A program made the translations under genes and the position numbers. Shown here piece after piece: positions 1-7,727 of a stretch of 18,232 bases of DNA (positions within the stretch are counted from its first letter, which is position 1; every line of letters starts with the position of its first letter). The stretch comes from CAZTYW01 sp964617695. GTDB lineage: Bacteria; Chloroflexota; Dehalococcoidia; UBA2247; RBG-13-53-26. The DNA is taken from positions 1 through 18,232 of the forward strand of contig CAZTYW010000038.1 in assembly GCA_964617695.1 (NCBI GenBank). Direction: 5' to 3'. Below the pieces are notes generated by a model. That model saw only the letters and a list, made by a program, of their open reading frames with translations. It had not been told where the DNA came from and did not search any database.

Positions 1-662
1 CGCAGAATGATCAGATTGTCGTAGCTCTCAGCCAGCGGCGCCAGCGTTTCTCCGCTGAATTCGCAGTAGGCCTCGTCGAGTACCAGCACTGCCCCAGTAT
101 CCAGCAAGTCGATGACGTCCTGCCTCGGTGTGGTGTTGCCGGAGGGATTATTCGGGGAGGCTATGAAAATGAGTTTGGCGCCTTCATTCGCAGCAGCCTT
201 CTTGACCGCGGGGACATCGACTGCGAAGTCCTCGCCGCGGGGTACATCTACAAGTTTCCCGCCGCAGGTCTCTGTGCTGAATGGGTACATGCCGAAGGTT
301 GGTGTGCAGTTGATCACCCTGTCCCCAGGCTCGATGAAGAGTCGCAGCACAAGGTCTATCAGTTCATCACTGCCAGCACCTGCAACTATGCGGCGAGCAG
401 GTACCCCGACATATCCTTCCAGCGCTTTCCTCAATTCCTGCTGCTCTGAGTCGGGGTAGATATTGTAGTAGGGGTAGGCGGCCAGAGCCTCTTTGACCCG
501 GGGGGAGCAGCCGTAGGGATTCTCGTTGCCGTCCAGTTTCACAATCTCCTCGGCACGCATACCGGCACGCTCGCCCAACACCTCAAGAGGAGAAACGGAC
601 TTGTACGGTGCTGTGTCGCGGAGGTTAGCCCTTATGAGTCTTTCTGGGTCGCTATTCGCCAT
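1..662 (-). CDS. hisC: Histidinol-phosphate aminotransferase, 3' part cut by window edge
   Basis: PLP-dependent class I/II aminotransferase that converts imidazole-acetol phosphate to histidinol phosphate in histidine synthesis. The 220 codons present read from an ATG at 662 and stay open to base 1. Visible family marks are KLDGNENPYGCSP near the N terminus, YPDSEQQELR, the VGAGSDEL-like stretch (here VAGAGSDELID), ASPNNPSGN and the PLP-contacting Asp of VLDEAYCEF. The Schiff-base lysine, expected in an SK motif soon after YDNLIIL, lies beyond the left edge, so activity cannot be judged. No earlier in-frame start exists because a stop sits at 684. An AGGAAGG about 16 nt upstream is a rather distant ribosome site. 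The gene starts 21 bp after holB and is probably the last visible gene of the nusB unit. A broader-specificity aminotransferase of the same fold remains possible. Confidence 0.93.
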   Translation of the reverse strand, partial: MANSDPERLIRANLRDTAPYKSVSPLEVLGERAGMRAEEIVKLDGNENPYGCSPRVKEALAAYPYYNIYPDSEQQELRKALEGYVGVPARRIVAGAGSDELIDLVLRLFIEPGDRVINCTPTFGMYPFSTETCGGKLVDVPRGEDFAVDVPAVKKAAANEGAKLIFIASPNNPSGNTTPRQDVIDLLDTGAVLVLDEAYCEFSGETLAPLAESYDNLIIL

Positions 663-683
663 ACAGCTTGGATGCCGTCCTTC

Positions 684-1676
684 CTAGGGCATGTTCAGCA
701 TAAGCACCTCGAAGGCCAGTCGCGGGTTGGCATTCTGCTCAAGCTGCTGCCTGACCTGCTGCAGTCGCCTGATGAACTCCTGGACCTGGCCGATGGTCAG
801 GTTCTCCGCCTGCCGAAGCAGATCCCGTTCGCAGTCAAGGTTGGTGATGAGTCTGCTGTTGCCGCCTTTGACGAGGAGCAGGTCGCGCCACCAGTTAAGC
901 CACACGGCAAGGATGTCTTCTGCCTCTTCGCGGTTGCTGCCGAACACGTTTGCCAGCTCGGCGGCGTAGCCAAGGCGCCGAGTGGGAGTTGCATGCCCAA
1001 CAAGGTCCACCAGTTCAGCCAGCCTGCGGTTTCTTTGCTCCAGCGGCCCGTCCTTCTGCAGGGCCATGAGTGCCCACCCCAGACATCCGCCGGACAAGCG
1101 GGCCAGAAGTTCTGCTCTGTCCTCGGTCACGGCGTACTGCGTTGTCAACACATCTTTGGTCAGAGCGATGGGCAGCGGGCGCAGTTCAAGTCGCTGACAG
1201 CGCGAGTGAATGGTCGGCAGGAGGTCGCTCTCCCTGTCTGTGGTCAGGATGATCAGTACGTGCGGCAGGGGCTCTTCGAGGGTCTTGAGCAGGGAATTGG
1301 CGGCCTCATGAGACAGGTCCTCAGCCCTGTCTATGATGAATACCTTGCGCCTTCCCTCAAAAGGGGGCAGGCTGGCAGCCGTTTGCATACCCCGTACCTG
1401 ATCGATGCTTATTGACTTTGCTCTCTCTTCCAGGACAACACCGAGAACTTGAACGTCAGAATGCTTGCCATCTGCAATCCGCCTGCAGGGGACGCACTCT
1501 CCGCACGGAATGTCGTCTTCGGCCTGGCAATTCACTGCCTGGGCCAGTTCCAGGGCCAGAGTAAGCTTGCCTACGTGAGGAGGACCCGCCAGAAGATAGG
1601 CGTGGGAAAGCCGCTTCATGCTTATGCTGCGCGACAGGAATCTGGTAGCCTCGCGGTGTCCAATAACTTGCCACAT
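684..1676 (-). CDS. holB: DNA polymerase III delta-prime subunit
   Basis: Clamp-loader subunit of the replicative polymerase; it works with DnaX and HolA to load the beta clamp. The 330-residue protein has a Walker A-like loop GPPHVGKLT (31-39), four zinc-module cysteines C50, C58, C61 and C64, a Walker B-like IIDRAEDL, the sensor-like LLKTLEEP region and the SRC motif (HSRCQRLEL). Together these are typical of the DnaX/HolB AAA+ family. The lack of the long C-terminal region of DnaX, and the length near 330, favour delta-prime over gamma/tau. It starts with ATG 27 bp after the lysA stop and is followed by hisC, so it looks like an internal gene of a mixed operon. Whether it still hydrolyses ATP cannot be told from sequence alone. 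Confidence 0.93.
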   Translation of the reverse strand: MWQVIGHREATRFLSRSISMKRLSHAYLLAGPPHVGKLTLALELAQAVNCQAEDDIPCGECVPCRRIADGKHSDVQVLGVVLEERAKSISIDQVRGMQTAASLPPFEGRRKVFIIDRAEDLSHEAANSLLKTLEEPLPHVLIILTTDRESDLLPTIHSRCQRLELRPLPIALTKDVLTTQYAVTEDRAELLARLSGGCLGWALMALQKDGPLEQRNRRLAELVDLVGHATPTRRLGYAAELANVFGSNREEAEDILAVWLNWWRDLLLVKGGNSRLITNLDCERDLLRQAENLTIGQVQEFIRRLQQVRQQLEQNANPRLAFEVLMLNMP

Positions 1677-1703
1677 GGGTCCAAACTACCGTCGGAACTG
1701 GCC

Positions 1704-3032
1704 CTAGGCCAGATCGCATCTGATGAGATCTTCGTGGGTCTCCCGACGTCGAACCAGCCGCGCCTTTCCATCCCCGACGAAGGCAATTGCTGGCCTGAGA
1801 AAGGCATTATAGTTGCTCGACATCGGGACGCAATAGGCCCCACAAGCTGGGACGGCCAGGATGTCACCCTGCTGCAGGTTGGGGAGACGAATGTCCTTGA
1901 TAAGGACGTCGCCTGACTCGCAGAACTTGCCGGCTATTGTCACCTGCTCTGTTTCTGCTTCATCGGCCTTGTTGGCTACGACGGCTTCATACACGGCGCC
2001 ATAGAGAGGAGGGCGAATGTTGTCGCCCATGCCTCCGTCCACGAAAACGTACTTGCGTATGCCTGGGACTTCCTTTGTCCCTCCCACGGTGTAGAGCGCC
2101 ACTCCTGCGCGCCCCACGATTCCTCTACCCGGCTCGATCACGAGTCGCGGTGGGGTCAGTCCCAGCTTGGCGCAATGCTCAACCACCTTCGAGACAATCG
2201 CCTCGGCGTACGCCTCGACGGGCGGAGGTGGGGAATCGGTCAGGTACTGTATGGCAAACCCACCCCCCACGTTCAGTTCCCGCAGGTCAAAGTGGAGCCT
2301 GTCCCTCATCTGGGCCGCGAAGCCAAGCACTATCTCGATAGCTGTCAAGTAGGGCTCGGTCTCAAATATGGGAGAGCCCAGGTGAAAGTGCAGTCCCAGG
2401 ACGTTGAGGCCGGGCGCGGCCATTGCCATGGCCAGCGCCTCTTCCGCTTGGCCCGTGCTCACCGGGAAGCCAAACTTGCTGTCAAGCACCCCGGTGGCAA
2501 CGTACTTGTGGGTGTGGGCGTCAACGCCTGGCGAGAGGCGGAGGAGGACATCCTGCGTCCGTTTCGTTTCGTCAGCCAACCTGGCCAGCAAGCTCAGTTC
2601 GTGAAAGTTGTCAACCACCACGCGCCCGATGCCCCAATCCAGAGCCAATTCGAGTTCCTGCCTGGCTTTGTTGTTGCCATGGAAGTAGACCTTCTCGGAC
2701 GGAAAGCCAACAGACCTGGCAATGCCGATCTCACCAGCCGACACGACGTCCAGCCCCAGGCCCTCATGTTGGAGGAGAACCGCCAGAGCAGGGCTTATGA
2801 ATGCTTTGCAGGCATAGACAATGGCTGTATCAGGATAGCGGCCGCCGAACTCTCGGCGGTACTCAAGGCACTTGCTATGTAACGTAGACTCGTCGAAAAC
2901 GTAGAGCGGGGTGCCAAAACTGGCTGCCAGTTCTACTGTGTCGCAGCCGCCGATAGTCAGATGATGCTTACCATTGATCTCCGCTGTCAGAGGGAAAAGT
3001 GGCAGCCTGGCGAAGGCGTGCTTGCGGTTCAC
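1704..3032 (-). CDS. lysA: Diaminopimelate decarboxylase
   Basis: PLP enzyme that decarboxylates meso-diaminopimelate to L-lysine, the last step of the DAP pathway. The 442 residues carry the fold III barrel marks: YACKAF with the PLP lysine K76, LDVVSAGEIG, YFHGNNKA, LHFHLGS with H217, NVGGGFAI, the phosphate-binding EPGRGIVGRAG (300-310), and CESGD (C371) followed by YCVPMSSNYNAF in the C-terminal barrel. Length is normal for LysA (about 420). The start is GTG at 3032. No other good in-frame start lies upstream, and the sequence from residue 10 (LPLFPLTAEING) is the usual LysA beginning, so a slightly later start cannot be excluded. It lies 21 bp after acpP and 27 bp before holB. An ATG-AAG-TGA triplet overlaps the GTG start in another frame. 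Confidence 0.95.
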   Translation of the reverse strand: MNRKHAFARLPLFPLTAEINGKHHLTIGGCDTVELAASFGTPLYVFDESTLHSKCLEYRREFGGRYPDTAIVYACKAFISPALAVLLQHEGLGLDVVSAGEIGIARSVGFPSEKVYFHGNNKARQELELALDWGIGRVVVDNFHELSLLARLADETKRTQDVLLRLSPGVDAHTHKYVATGVLDSKFGFPVSTGQAEEALAMAMAAPGLNVLGLHFHLGSPIFETEPYLTAIEIVLGFAAQMRDRLHFDLRELNVGGGFAIQYLTDSPPPPVEAYAEAIVSKVVEHCAKLGLTPPRLVIEPGRGIVGRAGVALYTVGGTKEVPGIRKYVFVDGGMGDNIRPPLYGAVYEAVVANKADEAETEQVTIAGKFCESGDVLIKDIRLPNLQQGDILAVPACGAYCVPMSSNYNAFLRPAIAFVGDGKARLVRRRETHEDLIRCDLA

Positions 3033-3053
3033 TTCATGATCCCACTGGACCTG

Positions 3054-3314
3054 TTATTCGTCCTCGATTCCCAGGTTCACGATATAGTCAACAGCGTCCT
3101 TAACGGTTACTATTCTTCTGGCATCGTCGTCGGGTATCTCCAGCTTCTGGTTTGGGCCGCTGAATTCTTCTTCAAGAGCCATCATGAGCTCTACCAAATC
3201 GAGGGAGTCGGCATTGAAGTCCTCGATGAAAGAGGCGGACAGTACTACCTCTTCGTCTTTCACTCCAAGTTGATCTACAATAATCGCCTTCATCCTGTCG
3301 AAAACTGAAGCCAC
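3054..3314 (-). CDS. acpP: Acyl carrier protein
   Basis: Small acidic carrier that holds growing acyl chains on a 4'-phosphopantetheine arm during fatty-acid synthesis in the cytoplasm. The 86 residues contain the DSLDLVEL motif with the modified serine at S37, then the acidic helix MALEEEFS and the ending VKDAVDYIVNLG, all classic for ACP. The GTG start at 3314 is preferred over ATG at codon 8. GAGGTG stands 5 nt upstream of the GTG, and the start overlaps the nusB stop (TAGTG), which implies translational coupling. It may serve FabD and FabK encoded at 5106-6970, although it sits in a different predicted transcript. It is unusual to find it directly after nusB rather than beside fabF or fabG. 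Confidence 0.96.
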   Translation of the reverse strand: MASVFDRMKAIIVDQLGVKDEEVVLSASFIEDFNADSLDLVELMMALEEEFSGPNQKLEIPDDDARRIVTVKDAVDYIVNLGIEDE

Positions 3315-3766
3315 TATTTCACCTCTTTCCTTTTATTAGTGAGCTCGGAATAAACGGAGCCCAAAACGCCGTTCACAAACTTGGGAGAATTGTCGGTCCC
3401 GAAGCTCTTGGCCAGTTCAACCGCTTCATTAATGGCCACCTTTGCCGGAACCGCCTCAAACAGGATCTCGTAAACGCCAAGACGCAGGATATTCCTGTCA
3501 ACCAGGGCCATTTGCTGCAAAGGCCAGGCGGGAGCAAACCTCTGAATCACTTCATCAACAGTATCTTTGTTATCCAGTACCTTCGACACGAGCTCCCGAA
3601 TGAAGTCTGCCGTTTCTTCTGGCAGTGATGCGTTGTCGAGCAACCAGCCCAACGCCTGCGTGTACTCGTGACCTGTGCAGTCAACTGCGTATAGCGTTTG
3701 CAGCACCACTGCCCTTGCCTTCCGGCGTGCATACACACGCGTGCTGGTCCCGGTTCTGCCTATCAT
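3314..3766 (-). CDS. nusB: Transcription antitermination factor NusB
   Basis: RNA-binding helical protein that pairs with S10 (NusE) on boxA RNA to keep polymerase processive, mainly on rRNA operons. The 150 residues show the NusB pattern: ARRKARAVVLQTLYAVD near the N terminus, ALVDRNILRLGVYEIL in the middle, and KVAINEAVELAKSFGTDNSPKFVNGVLGSV near the C terminus. The ATG at 3766 has no recognisable ribosome site before it. A GTG at codon 11, just before YARRKAR, would give a beginning nearer the usual NusB length, but it also lacks a clear ribosome site. The gene has its own likely promoter inside the end of the upstream radical SAM gene and appears to lead the nusB-acpP-lysA-holB-hisC unit. 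Confidence 0.94.
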   Translation of the reverse strand: MIGRTGTSTRVYARRKARAVVLQTLYAVDCTGHEYTQALGWLLDNASLPEETADFIRELVSKVLDNKDTVDEVIQRFAPAWPLQQMALVDRNILRLGVYEILFEAVPAKVAINEAVELAKSFGTDNSPKFVNGVLGSVYSELTNKRKEVK

Positions 3767-3801
3767 TTGTTAATGAATGGTGGAGTTGCAGATACTTGTC
3801 A

Positions 3802-4944
3802 TTAAGTATAGCACCCGTCTTTGAGCAAGTGAAGATTTCCCACCGATAGTCGCCTCAGCCCCTGTCTACGAGCGGCTTGCAGGCATGTCTCAGCATGCTG
3901 CCTGGAGGTTGGGGGCAGGTCATCCATCATGAACTGGGGATGGAAAGCGAGCAGGCGATATGGTATGTCGGGGCCGAGGGATGCGATGAAGGAAGCAATC
4001 CCTGAGACCTCGTACTCGTCCACATAACCCGGCACAAGCAGAGTGCTGGCTATCAAGAAGGGAGGCGATGGCCTGGACGAGACGTACTTGGCAAGCGCCC
4101 GGAAGTTATCCAGCGTTCTCCTGTTACTTGTGCCGCAGAGGGCGACGTGCAGTCCCTCGCTCCAGGCCTTGAGATCGAATTTGATGCAGCCACCGGATGT
4201 CAATGACAGTTCCGCCATTGGCCTTAGTAGGTTAGGATGCATAGACCCGTTGGTTTCCCAGCAGATGCGCAGAATCCTGCCCTCGTTTCGTTCTCGCGCT
4301 ACCCGCGACACGCGGATGGCGTGGGGTAACTGGGGTGTGGGGTCGCCTCCGAAGTAGCAGATGCATGACGTGCGGTCATCGACTTTGTCTGCCAGGGCCA
4401 GGGCGCTGACACGTTCTTCTCTGATTGCGGCGTGGCGGTAGTGCCAGTTCTGGCAGAACAGGCAGTTGAAGGAACACGCCTGATAGAAGACGGCCAGGTT
4501 CTTGTAGCCATACTCCGCACCCGGCATGTGGGCGAAATCCGGGAAACCGGCGCCAGTACCTCCCGGGCAGACCCAGTCGGCAACGCAGTTTGTGGGTAGG
4601 GGGTCGTAATACCAACTGACGTTGGCTTTGTCCGCGCTGACGCCGCTTAGTTTGCCTGTGTCATTGGTACGCAAGCCGCAGTAGCTTACTCCATGCTGAG
4701 GGATCCGGCACTCGTTGACACAGAGCCTGCAAAGCGCACCATCTGCCTGCCGGGGAGCATCGGCTGGCAGCCCGAACGGCGCCCGCGACTGCCGATGAGT
4801 CTCCTTGATCAGGGGAAGGACCCGGTCAAAATCGTGGCGAATGCAGTCGGCGCACAGTCCCAGCGATAGGGCAATCGCAGGCGACTTCCTGCCACAGTTC
4901 CGGCAGACCGGGTCGGATGTTCTGTCTGGTTGCCGATTTCGCAT
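3802..4944 (-). CDS. Radical SAM protein, PflA-activase-like, with N-terminal zinc ribbon
   Basis: Predicted cytoplasmic radical S-adenosylmethionine enzyme; substrate unknown. The core signature CSFNCLFC (C-x3-C-x2-C) would bind the 4Fe-4S cluster and is followed by QNWHYR, as in the COG1180 pyruvate formate-lyase activase-like group. FGGDPTPQ matches the family GGEP-type SAM-binding motif with Asp for Glu. Before the core are a zinc ribbon (CRNC...CADC within the first 35 residues) and a second cluster of four cysteines (CRLC, NEC, YCG) plus a conserved-looking DPLPTNCVADWVCPGG stretch. I choose ATG 4944, with AGAAG 7 nt upstream, over GTG 4962, which has no ribosome site; the protein is then 380 residues. 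No glycyl radical enzyme or AMMECR1/MEMO1 partner is encoded nearby, so an activase role is unproven. Confidence 0.85.
   Translation of the reverse strand: MRNRQPDRTSDPVCRNCGRKSPAIALSLGLCADCIRHDFDRVLPLIKETHRQSRAPFGLPADAPRQADGALCRLCVNECRIPQHGVSYCGLRTNDTGKLSGVSADKANVSWYYDPLPTNCVADWVCPGGTGAGFPDFAHMPGAEYGYKNLAVFYQACSFNCLFCQNWHYRHAAIREERVSALALADKVDDRTSCICYFGGDPTPQLPHAIRVSRVARERNEGRILRICWETNGSMHPNLLRPMAELSLTSGGCIKFDLKAWSEGLHVALCGTSNRRTLDNFRALAKYVSSRPSPPFLIASTLLVPGYVDEYEVSGIASFIASLGPDIPYRLLAFHPQFMMDDLPPTSRQHAETCLQAARRQGLRRLSVGNLHLLKDGCYT
3805..3833 (-). promoter_or_regulatory. Promoter for nusB unit
   Basis: On the minus strand TTCACT (3828-3833) and TATACT (3805-3810) are separated by 17 nt, and TGC directly before TATACT makes an extended -10. 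Transcription would start near 3798, about 32 nt before the nusB ATG. The element overlaps the last codons of the radical SAM gene, so nusB need not depend on read-through from it. This is pattern matching to a sigma-70-type consensus only. Confidence 0.5.
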
Positions 4945-5011
4945 TACGGTTCTTCTCGTCACTGGATTGGGCTGCTACGGCACGGGAGGTGATCGGACGG
5001 CTTCTGTTCAG

Positions 5012-5040
5012 AGGATACGTTTGCCGCAGCCGTAGATCAA
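5012..5040 (-). promoter_or_regulatory. Possible promoter for radical SAM gene
   Basis: TTGATC (5035-5040) and TATCCT (5012-5017) on the minus strand are spaced by 17 nt, each matching four of six consensus bases. A start near 5005 would give a leader of about 60 nt. It is the best pair in the 161-bp gap after fabD but is weak, and the gene could also be transcribed by read-through from fabD. Confidence 0.3.
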
Positions 5041-5064
5041 ACGGAATGTCTCACGTCCGGGAAG

Positions 5065-5088
5065 CACCCATAGTCAGTGAACTGGGTG
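5065..5088 (-). terminator. Hairpin after fabD, possible weak terminator
   Basis: Perfect 6-bp inverted repeat CACCCA/TGGGTG with a 12-nt loop, beginning 17 nt beyond the fabD stop. There is no T tract after it, so it does not meet the usual intrinsic terminator pattern. It could be a 3' end stabiliser or chance. Confidence 0.25.
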
Positions 5089-5105
5089 TGGTGGGACGGC
5101 AGTGG

Positions 5106-6023
5106 TCAAATCTTGTCACCTTTCTTGCTGTCTGTGGCGATAGCTTGAGCTTCTGTGGCGGTCCGCTTGATGAGCCCAGTCAGTACCTGACCGGGGCCGA
5201 CCTCGAAGAAAGCGGAGACTCCTCGCTTGACCATGAATTCGACGGACTTCTGCCATTGAACGCAGTTGCATAGCTGGTTCAGGAGTTCGGTCTTCACTGC
5301 CTCACCGCTTGGTATTGGCTCGGCCGTGGTATTGGCTACGATGGGAATAGCGGGACTACGGAAATTCATCTTCGACACAGCCCGAGACATTCCCTCGATG
5401 GCTGGCTGCATCAGGGGCGTGTGAAAGGCCCCGCTGACCTGCAGAGGAATGGCGCTCCGGGCGCCTTTTGCCCTGGCCAGTTCGGCAGCCTGGGCTATGT
5501 TCTGAGTGGCACCGCTGATTACAATCTGTCCCGGGCAGTTGATGTTGGCCACCTGCGTCCCTGTTGACTGGCAGACCTCGCCAACCAATGCTTCATCCAG
5601 TCCGATGACAGCTACCATACCTCCCGGGTTCTTCTCTCCTGCTTCCTGCATCAGGCGGCCGCGTTCTCGCGCCAGATACAGCGCTTCGGCGAAGTCCAGC
5701 ACTTGAGCCGCCGCCAGGGCGGTGTATTCGCCAAGACTGTGACCGGCAACGAACGCCGGGGATATGGCTTGCAGCTCCGGACTGGCGCGGAGGTAAGCTA
5801 TGCTGACTGTCAGTATTGCCGGCTGGGCATTGACGGTCTGGCGGAGGACGTCCTCGGGTCCCTCAAAGCAGAGCTGGGTCAGTGGAAAACCAAGGGTCGA
5901 GTCTGCTTCCTCGAATACGGCTCTGGCCTGCCGTGAGCTCTCCCAAAGCTCGCGCCCCATACCGACCCGTTGCGCACCCTGGCCTGGGAAAACGTAGGCG
6001 ACTTTGCCTTCTGCATTATTCAT
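5106..6023 (-). CDS. fabD: Malonyl-CoA:ACP transacylase
   Basis: Moves malonyl from CoA to acyl carrier protein to feed fatty-acid elongation. The 305-residue protein begins with the VFPGQGAQ loop, has the nucleophile elbow GHSLGEY with S96, the catalytic His in GAFHTPLM (H201), and ends with the FFEVGPGQVLTGLIKR segment seen in FabD. Length matches the family (about 310). A TTG at 6035 would add four codons. The ATG at 6023 is preferred because GAGG lies 6 nt upstream and the fabK TGA is embedded in that ribosome site, leaving an 8-bp gap. The gene closes the plsC-ispH-yceD-rpmF-fabK-fabD series. Its ACP partner is likely the product of the gene at 3054. Confidence 0.96.
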   Translation of the reverse strand: MNNAEGKVAYVFPGQGAQRVGMGRELWESSRQARAVFEEADSTLGFPLTQLCFEGPEDVLRQTVNAQPAILTVSIAYLRASPELQAISPAFVAGHSLGEYTALAAAQVLDFAEALYLARERGRLMQEAGEKNPGGMVAVIGLDEALVGEVCQSTGTQVANINCPGQIVISGATQNIAQAAELARAKGARSAIPLQVSGAFHTPLMQPAIEGMSRAVSKMNFRSPAIPIVANTTAEPIPSGEAVKTELLNQLCNCVQWQKSVEFMVKRGVSAFFEVGPGQVLTGLIKRTATEAQAIATDSKKGDKI

Positions 6024-6031
6024 TGTGGACC

Positions 6032-6970
6032 TCAATTCAGGTAATGGCGGAGGTTGCCTATTATGCTTTCTGCCTCGGCCATGACCTCGTCGATTATCTG
6101 CTTGGCTGGCTTTATGTCGCCTATCAGGGCGACGGTCTGCCCTGCCATCAGGAAACCACCCTCCAGGTCGCCCTCGATCACACCTGAGTAAAGCTTGCCA
6201 GTTCGAAAGTACTCTTCCACATCCGCGTAGCTGGCTTCAGCGGCCTGGAACCGTCGCGTCAGGTCGTTTTCCAGGCAGCGGATCGGGTGCTGTGTCGACC
6301 TGCCTATGACCACGGCAGCATGCCCGTCTTCTTCCAGTATTCTCTGCTTGAACCGGCGATGAGCTATGCACTCGTCTGAGCATATGAAACGTGTTCCCAT
6401 CTGGATGGCCTGGGCGCCGAGCGCCAGCGCAGCCACGAGCCCTCTTCCGTCGGCAAGTCCGCCCGCCGCCACCACAGGTATGCCTACACTATCCACAACT
6501 TGAGGCACAAGGACCATAGTAGCCAGGTCTCCAACGTGCCCTCCGGACTCGGTGCCTTCTGCTACCACAGCATCCGCTCCCAGGCTTTCGAGCCGCCTGG
6601 ATGAGCCAGCGCTGGAGACTACAGGCATGACCTTGACGCCGGCCGACTTGAGTTGCGGAATGTAGGGCGCCGGGTCCCCTCCGCCAGTGGCCGCTACCGG
6701 TACCCTCTGCTCGATGATGACCTTTACCGCTTCACTGGCAAATGGCGACCTCAGCATGACGTTCACGCCAAATGGTCTGTCAGTCAGGGCGCGGGTCAGG
6801 AGGATCTGCTCCCTTATCCAGTCGGGGGGAGCGTTGCCAGTGCCAAGGATCCCCAGTCCCCCGGCCCTGGACACTGCAGCCACCAGTTCAGGGCATGCCA
6901 AATACGTCATCCCGCCCTGTATGATGGGGTGTTCGATGCCGAGAAGTCCGCAGATAGCCGTCTTGAGCAA
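6032..6970 (-). CDS. fabK: Enoyl-ACP reductase II (FMN-dependent FabK)
   Basis: Flavoprotein of the nitronate monooxygenase/FabK TIM-barrel family that reduces trans-2-enoyl-ACP in the last step of each elongation cycle. The 312 residues follow FabK throughout: HPIIQGGMTYLACPELVAAV, GGLGILGTGNAP, RPFGVNVMLRSPF, AEGTESGGHVG with the active-site H145, VVAAGGLADGRG, and GTRFICSDECIAH. The TTG start at 6970 is supported by GAGGG 6 nt upstream. The neighbour fabD is translationally linked downstream and rpmF lies 28 bp upstream, which favours FabK over a stand-alone nitronate monooxygenase. No fabI, fabL or fabV is visible here, so this may be the main enoyl reductase, but that cannot be settled from the window. 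Confidence 0.92.
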   Translation of the reverse strand: MLKTAICGLLGIEHPIIQGGMTYLACPELVAAVSRAGGLGILGTGNAPPDWIREQILLTRALTDRPFGVNVMLRSPFASEAVKVIIEQRVPVAATGGGDPAPYIPQLKSAGVKVMPVVSSAGSSRRLESLGADAVVAEGTESGGHVGDLATMVLVPQVVDSVGIPVVAAGGLADGRGLVAALALGAQAIQMGTRFICSDECIAHRRFKQRILEEDGHAAVVIGRSTQHPIRCLENDLTRRFQAAEASYADVEEYFRTGKLYSGVIEGDLEGGFLMAGQTVALIGDIKPAKQIIDEVMAEAESIIGNLRHYLN

Positions 6971-6998
6971 CGACTGCCCTCAGGTTTCCACTTACTGG

Positions 6999-7193
6999 CT
7001 ACTTCTTCTTCTTGCTCTTTGCTGCGATCACCTCTTCACCACCATAGCTGCCACAATGGGGGCAAACGTGGTGACACAGCTTCATCTTGTGGCAACGAGG
7101 ACACGCTTCGACGGGCGGAGAAGCCACGGATTGGTGGGTCTGTCTTTTGCCTTTGCGTGCCTTGGAGGTTCTCCTTTTGGGTAGTGGTGGCAT
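6999..7193 (-). CDS. rpmF: Large ribosomal subunit protein bL32
   Basis: Small basic protein of the 50S subunit. The 64 residues start PLPKRRTSKARKGKR, the usual L32 beginning, and contain a four-cysteine zinc ribbon (C31, C34, C44, C47) ahead of a lysine-rich tail. It is therefore the zinc-binding form. The ATG at 7193 has GAGGTG 5 nt upstream, and the yceD TGA lies inside that spacing. The yceD-rpmF pair followed by fatty-acid genes is a well-known bacterial arrangement. Confidence 0.97.
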   Translation of the reverse strand: MPPLPKRRTSKARKGKRQTHQSVASPPVEACPRCHKMKLCHHVCPHCGSYGGEEVIAAKSKKKK

Positions 7194-7197
7194 TCAA

Positions 7198-7722
7198 TCA
7201 CCTCGACTTTCGGATTGAGTTAAGTTTTTCCACTTCGCTTGGGGGTAGTCCCTCAGAGGCGGGAGGGCAATCACAACTTGCCTGGTTCAAATTGACGCCG
7301 CAATGCGGACAGAGTCCGGCGCAGTCGTGTCGACACAGGGGCTTCATCGGCATGGCAAGCAGACCGTACTGGCGCAGGGGCTCACCCAGGTCCAGTATGT
7401 GATGTTCGTCTATGGTGAACGGGGCCGAATCCTCGTCCAGAGGGATAGCGACACCAGTACTAACTTCTACCGTCGGCAGAAACTCCTCTTCGATTTCGAA
7501 GGCAAGCGGATGTTCGAACGGGGACAGGCAGCGGCTGCACGTAAGTCTGGTGCTGCCCACAAAGGTGCCTCGCACCAGAACGCCCGTCTTTGTGCGTAGA
7601 AGCTCCGCCTGCCCTCGGATTCGACAGTCTGTGGCCGTATCGAGACGCAGGCTATCGTCGACTTCGAGGGTGCGAGTTGCCCCGGTGCTTTCTTTCATCA
7701 ACTGGGCGACGTTGATCTGCAT
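7198..7722 (-). CDS. yceD: YceD/DUF177 family protein
   Basis: Member of the DUF177 (YceD, large rRNA accumulation protein) family, linked in other bacteria to 23S rRNA levels and almost always encoded just before rpmF. From ATG 7722 the protein has 174 residues. A TCSRCL pair (C62, C65) lies in the middle, and a C-terminal cysteine-rich block CRHDCAGLCPHCGVNLN then CDC gives C130, C134, C138, C141, C150 and C152. The CxGLCPxCGxNLN motif defines the family. A GTG at 7758 would add 12 codons, but it lies inside the preceding gene; the ATG falls 5 nt after that gene's TAG, consistent with coupled translation. The many cysteines suggest a metal site, which is inference. Confidence 0.93.
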   Translation of the reverse strand: MQINVAQLMKESTGATRTLEVDDSLRLDTATDCRIRGQAELLRTKTGVLVRGTFVGSTRLTCSRCLSPFEHPLAFEIEEEFLPTVEVSTGVAIPLDEDSAPFTIDEHHILDLGEPLRQYGLLAMPMKPLCRHDCAGLCPHCGVNLNQASCDCPPASEGLPPSEVEKLNSIRKSR

Positions 7723-7727
7723 TGCGT

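Noticed and set aside
672..1415. Long plus-strand frame of 247 codons opposite holB
   Set aside because: It mirrors a well-supported minus-strand gene, has no recognisable domain or ribosome site, and is a shadow frame of GC-rich coding DNA.
684..1676. HolB as a possible DnaX gamma/tau
   Set aside because: The protein lacks the DnaX C-terminal domains, has an atypical nucleotide loop and the delta-prime length.
3030..3037. ATG-AAG-TGA minimal frame overlapping the lysA GTG, encoding Met-Lys
   Set aside because: A lysine codon just before lysA is tempting as a sensor, but a two-codon frame is too short to be evidence, and no matching RNA structure or ribosome site was seen.
4989..4998. Sequence like the 3' end of 16S rRNA (GATCACCTCC) on the minus strand before the radical SAM gene
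   Set aside because: Only about ten bases match, with no other rRNA sequence around; likely chance.
6653..7402. 249-codon plus-strand frame over fabK, rpmF and yceD
   Set aside because: It crosses three real minus-strand genes and has no domain; shadow frame.
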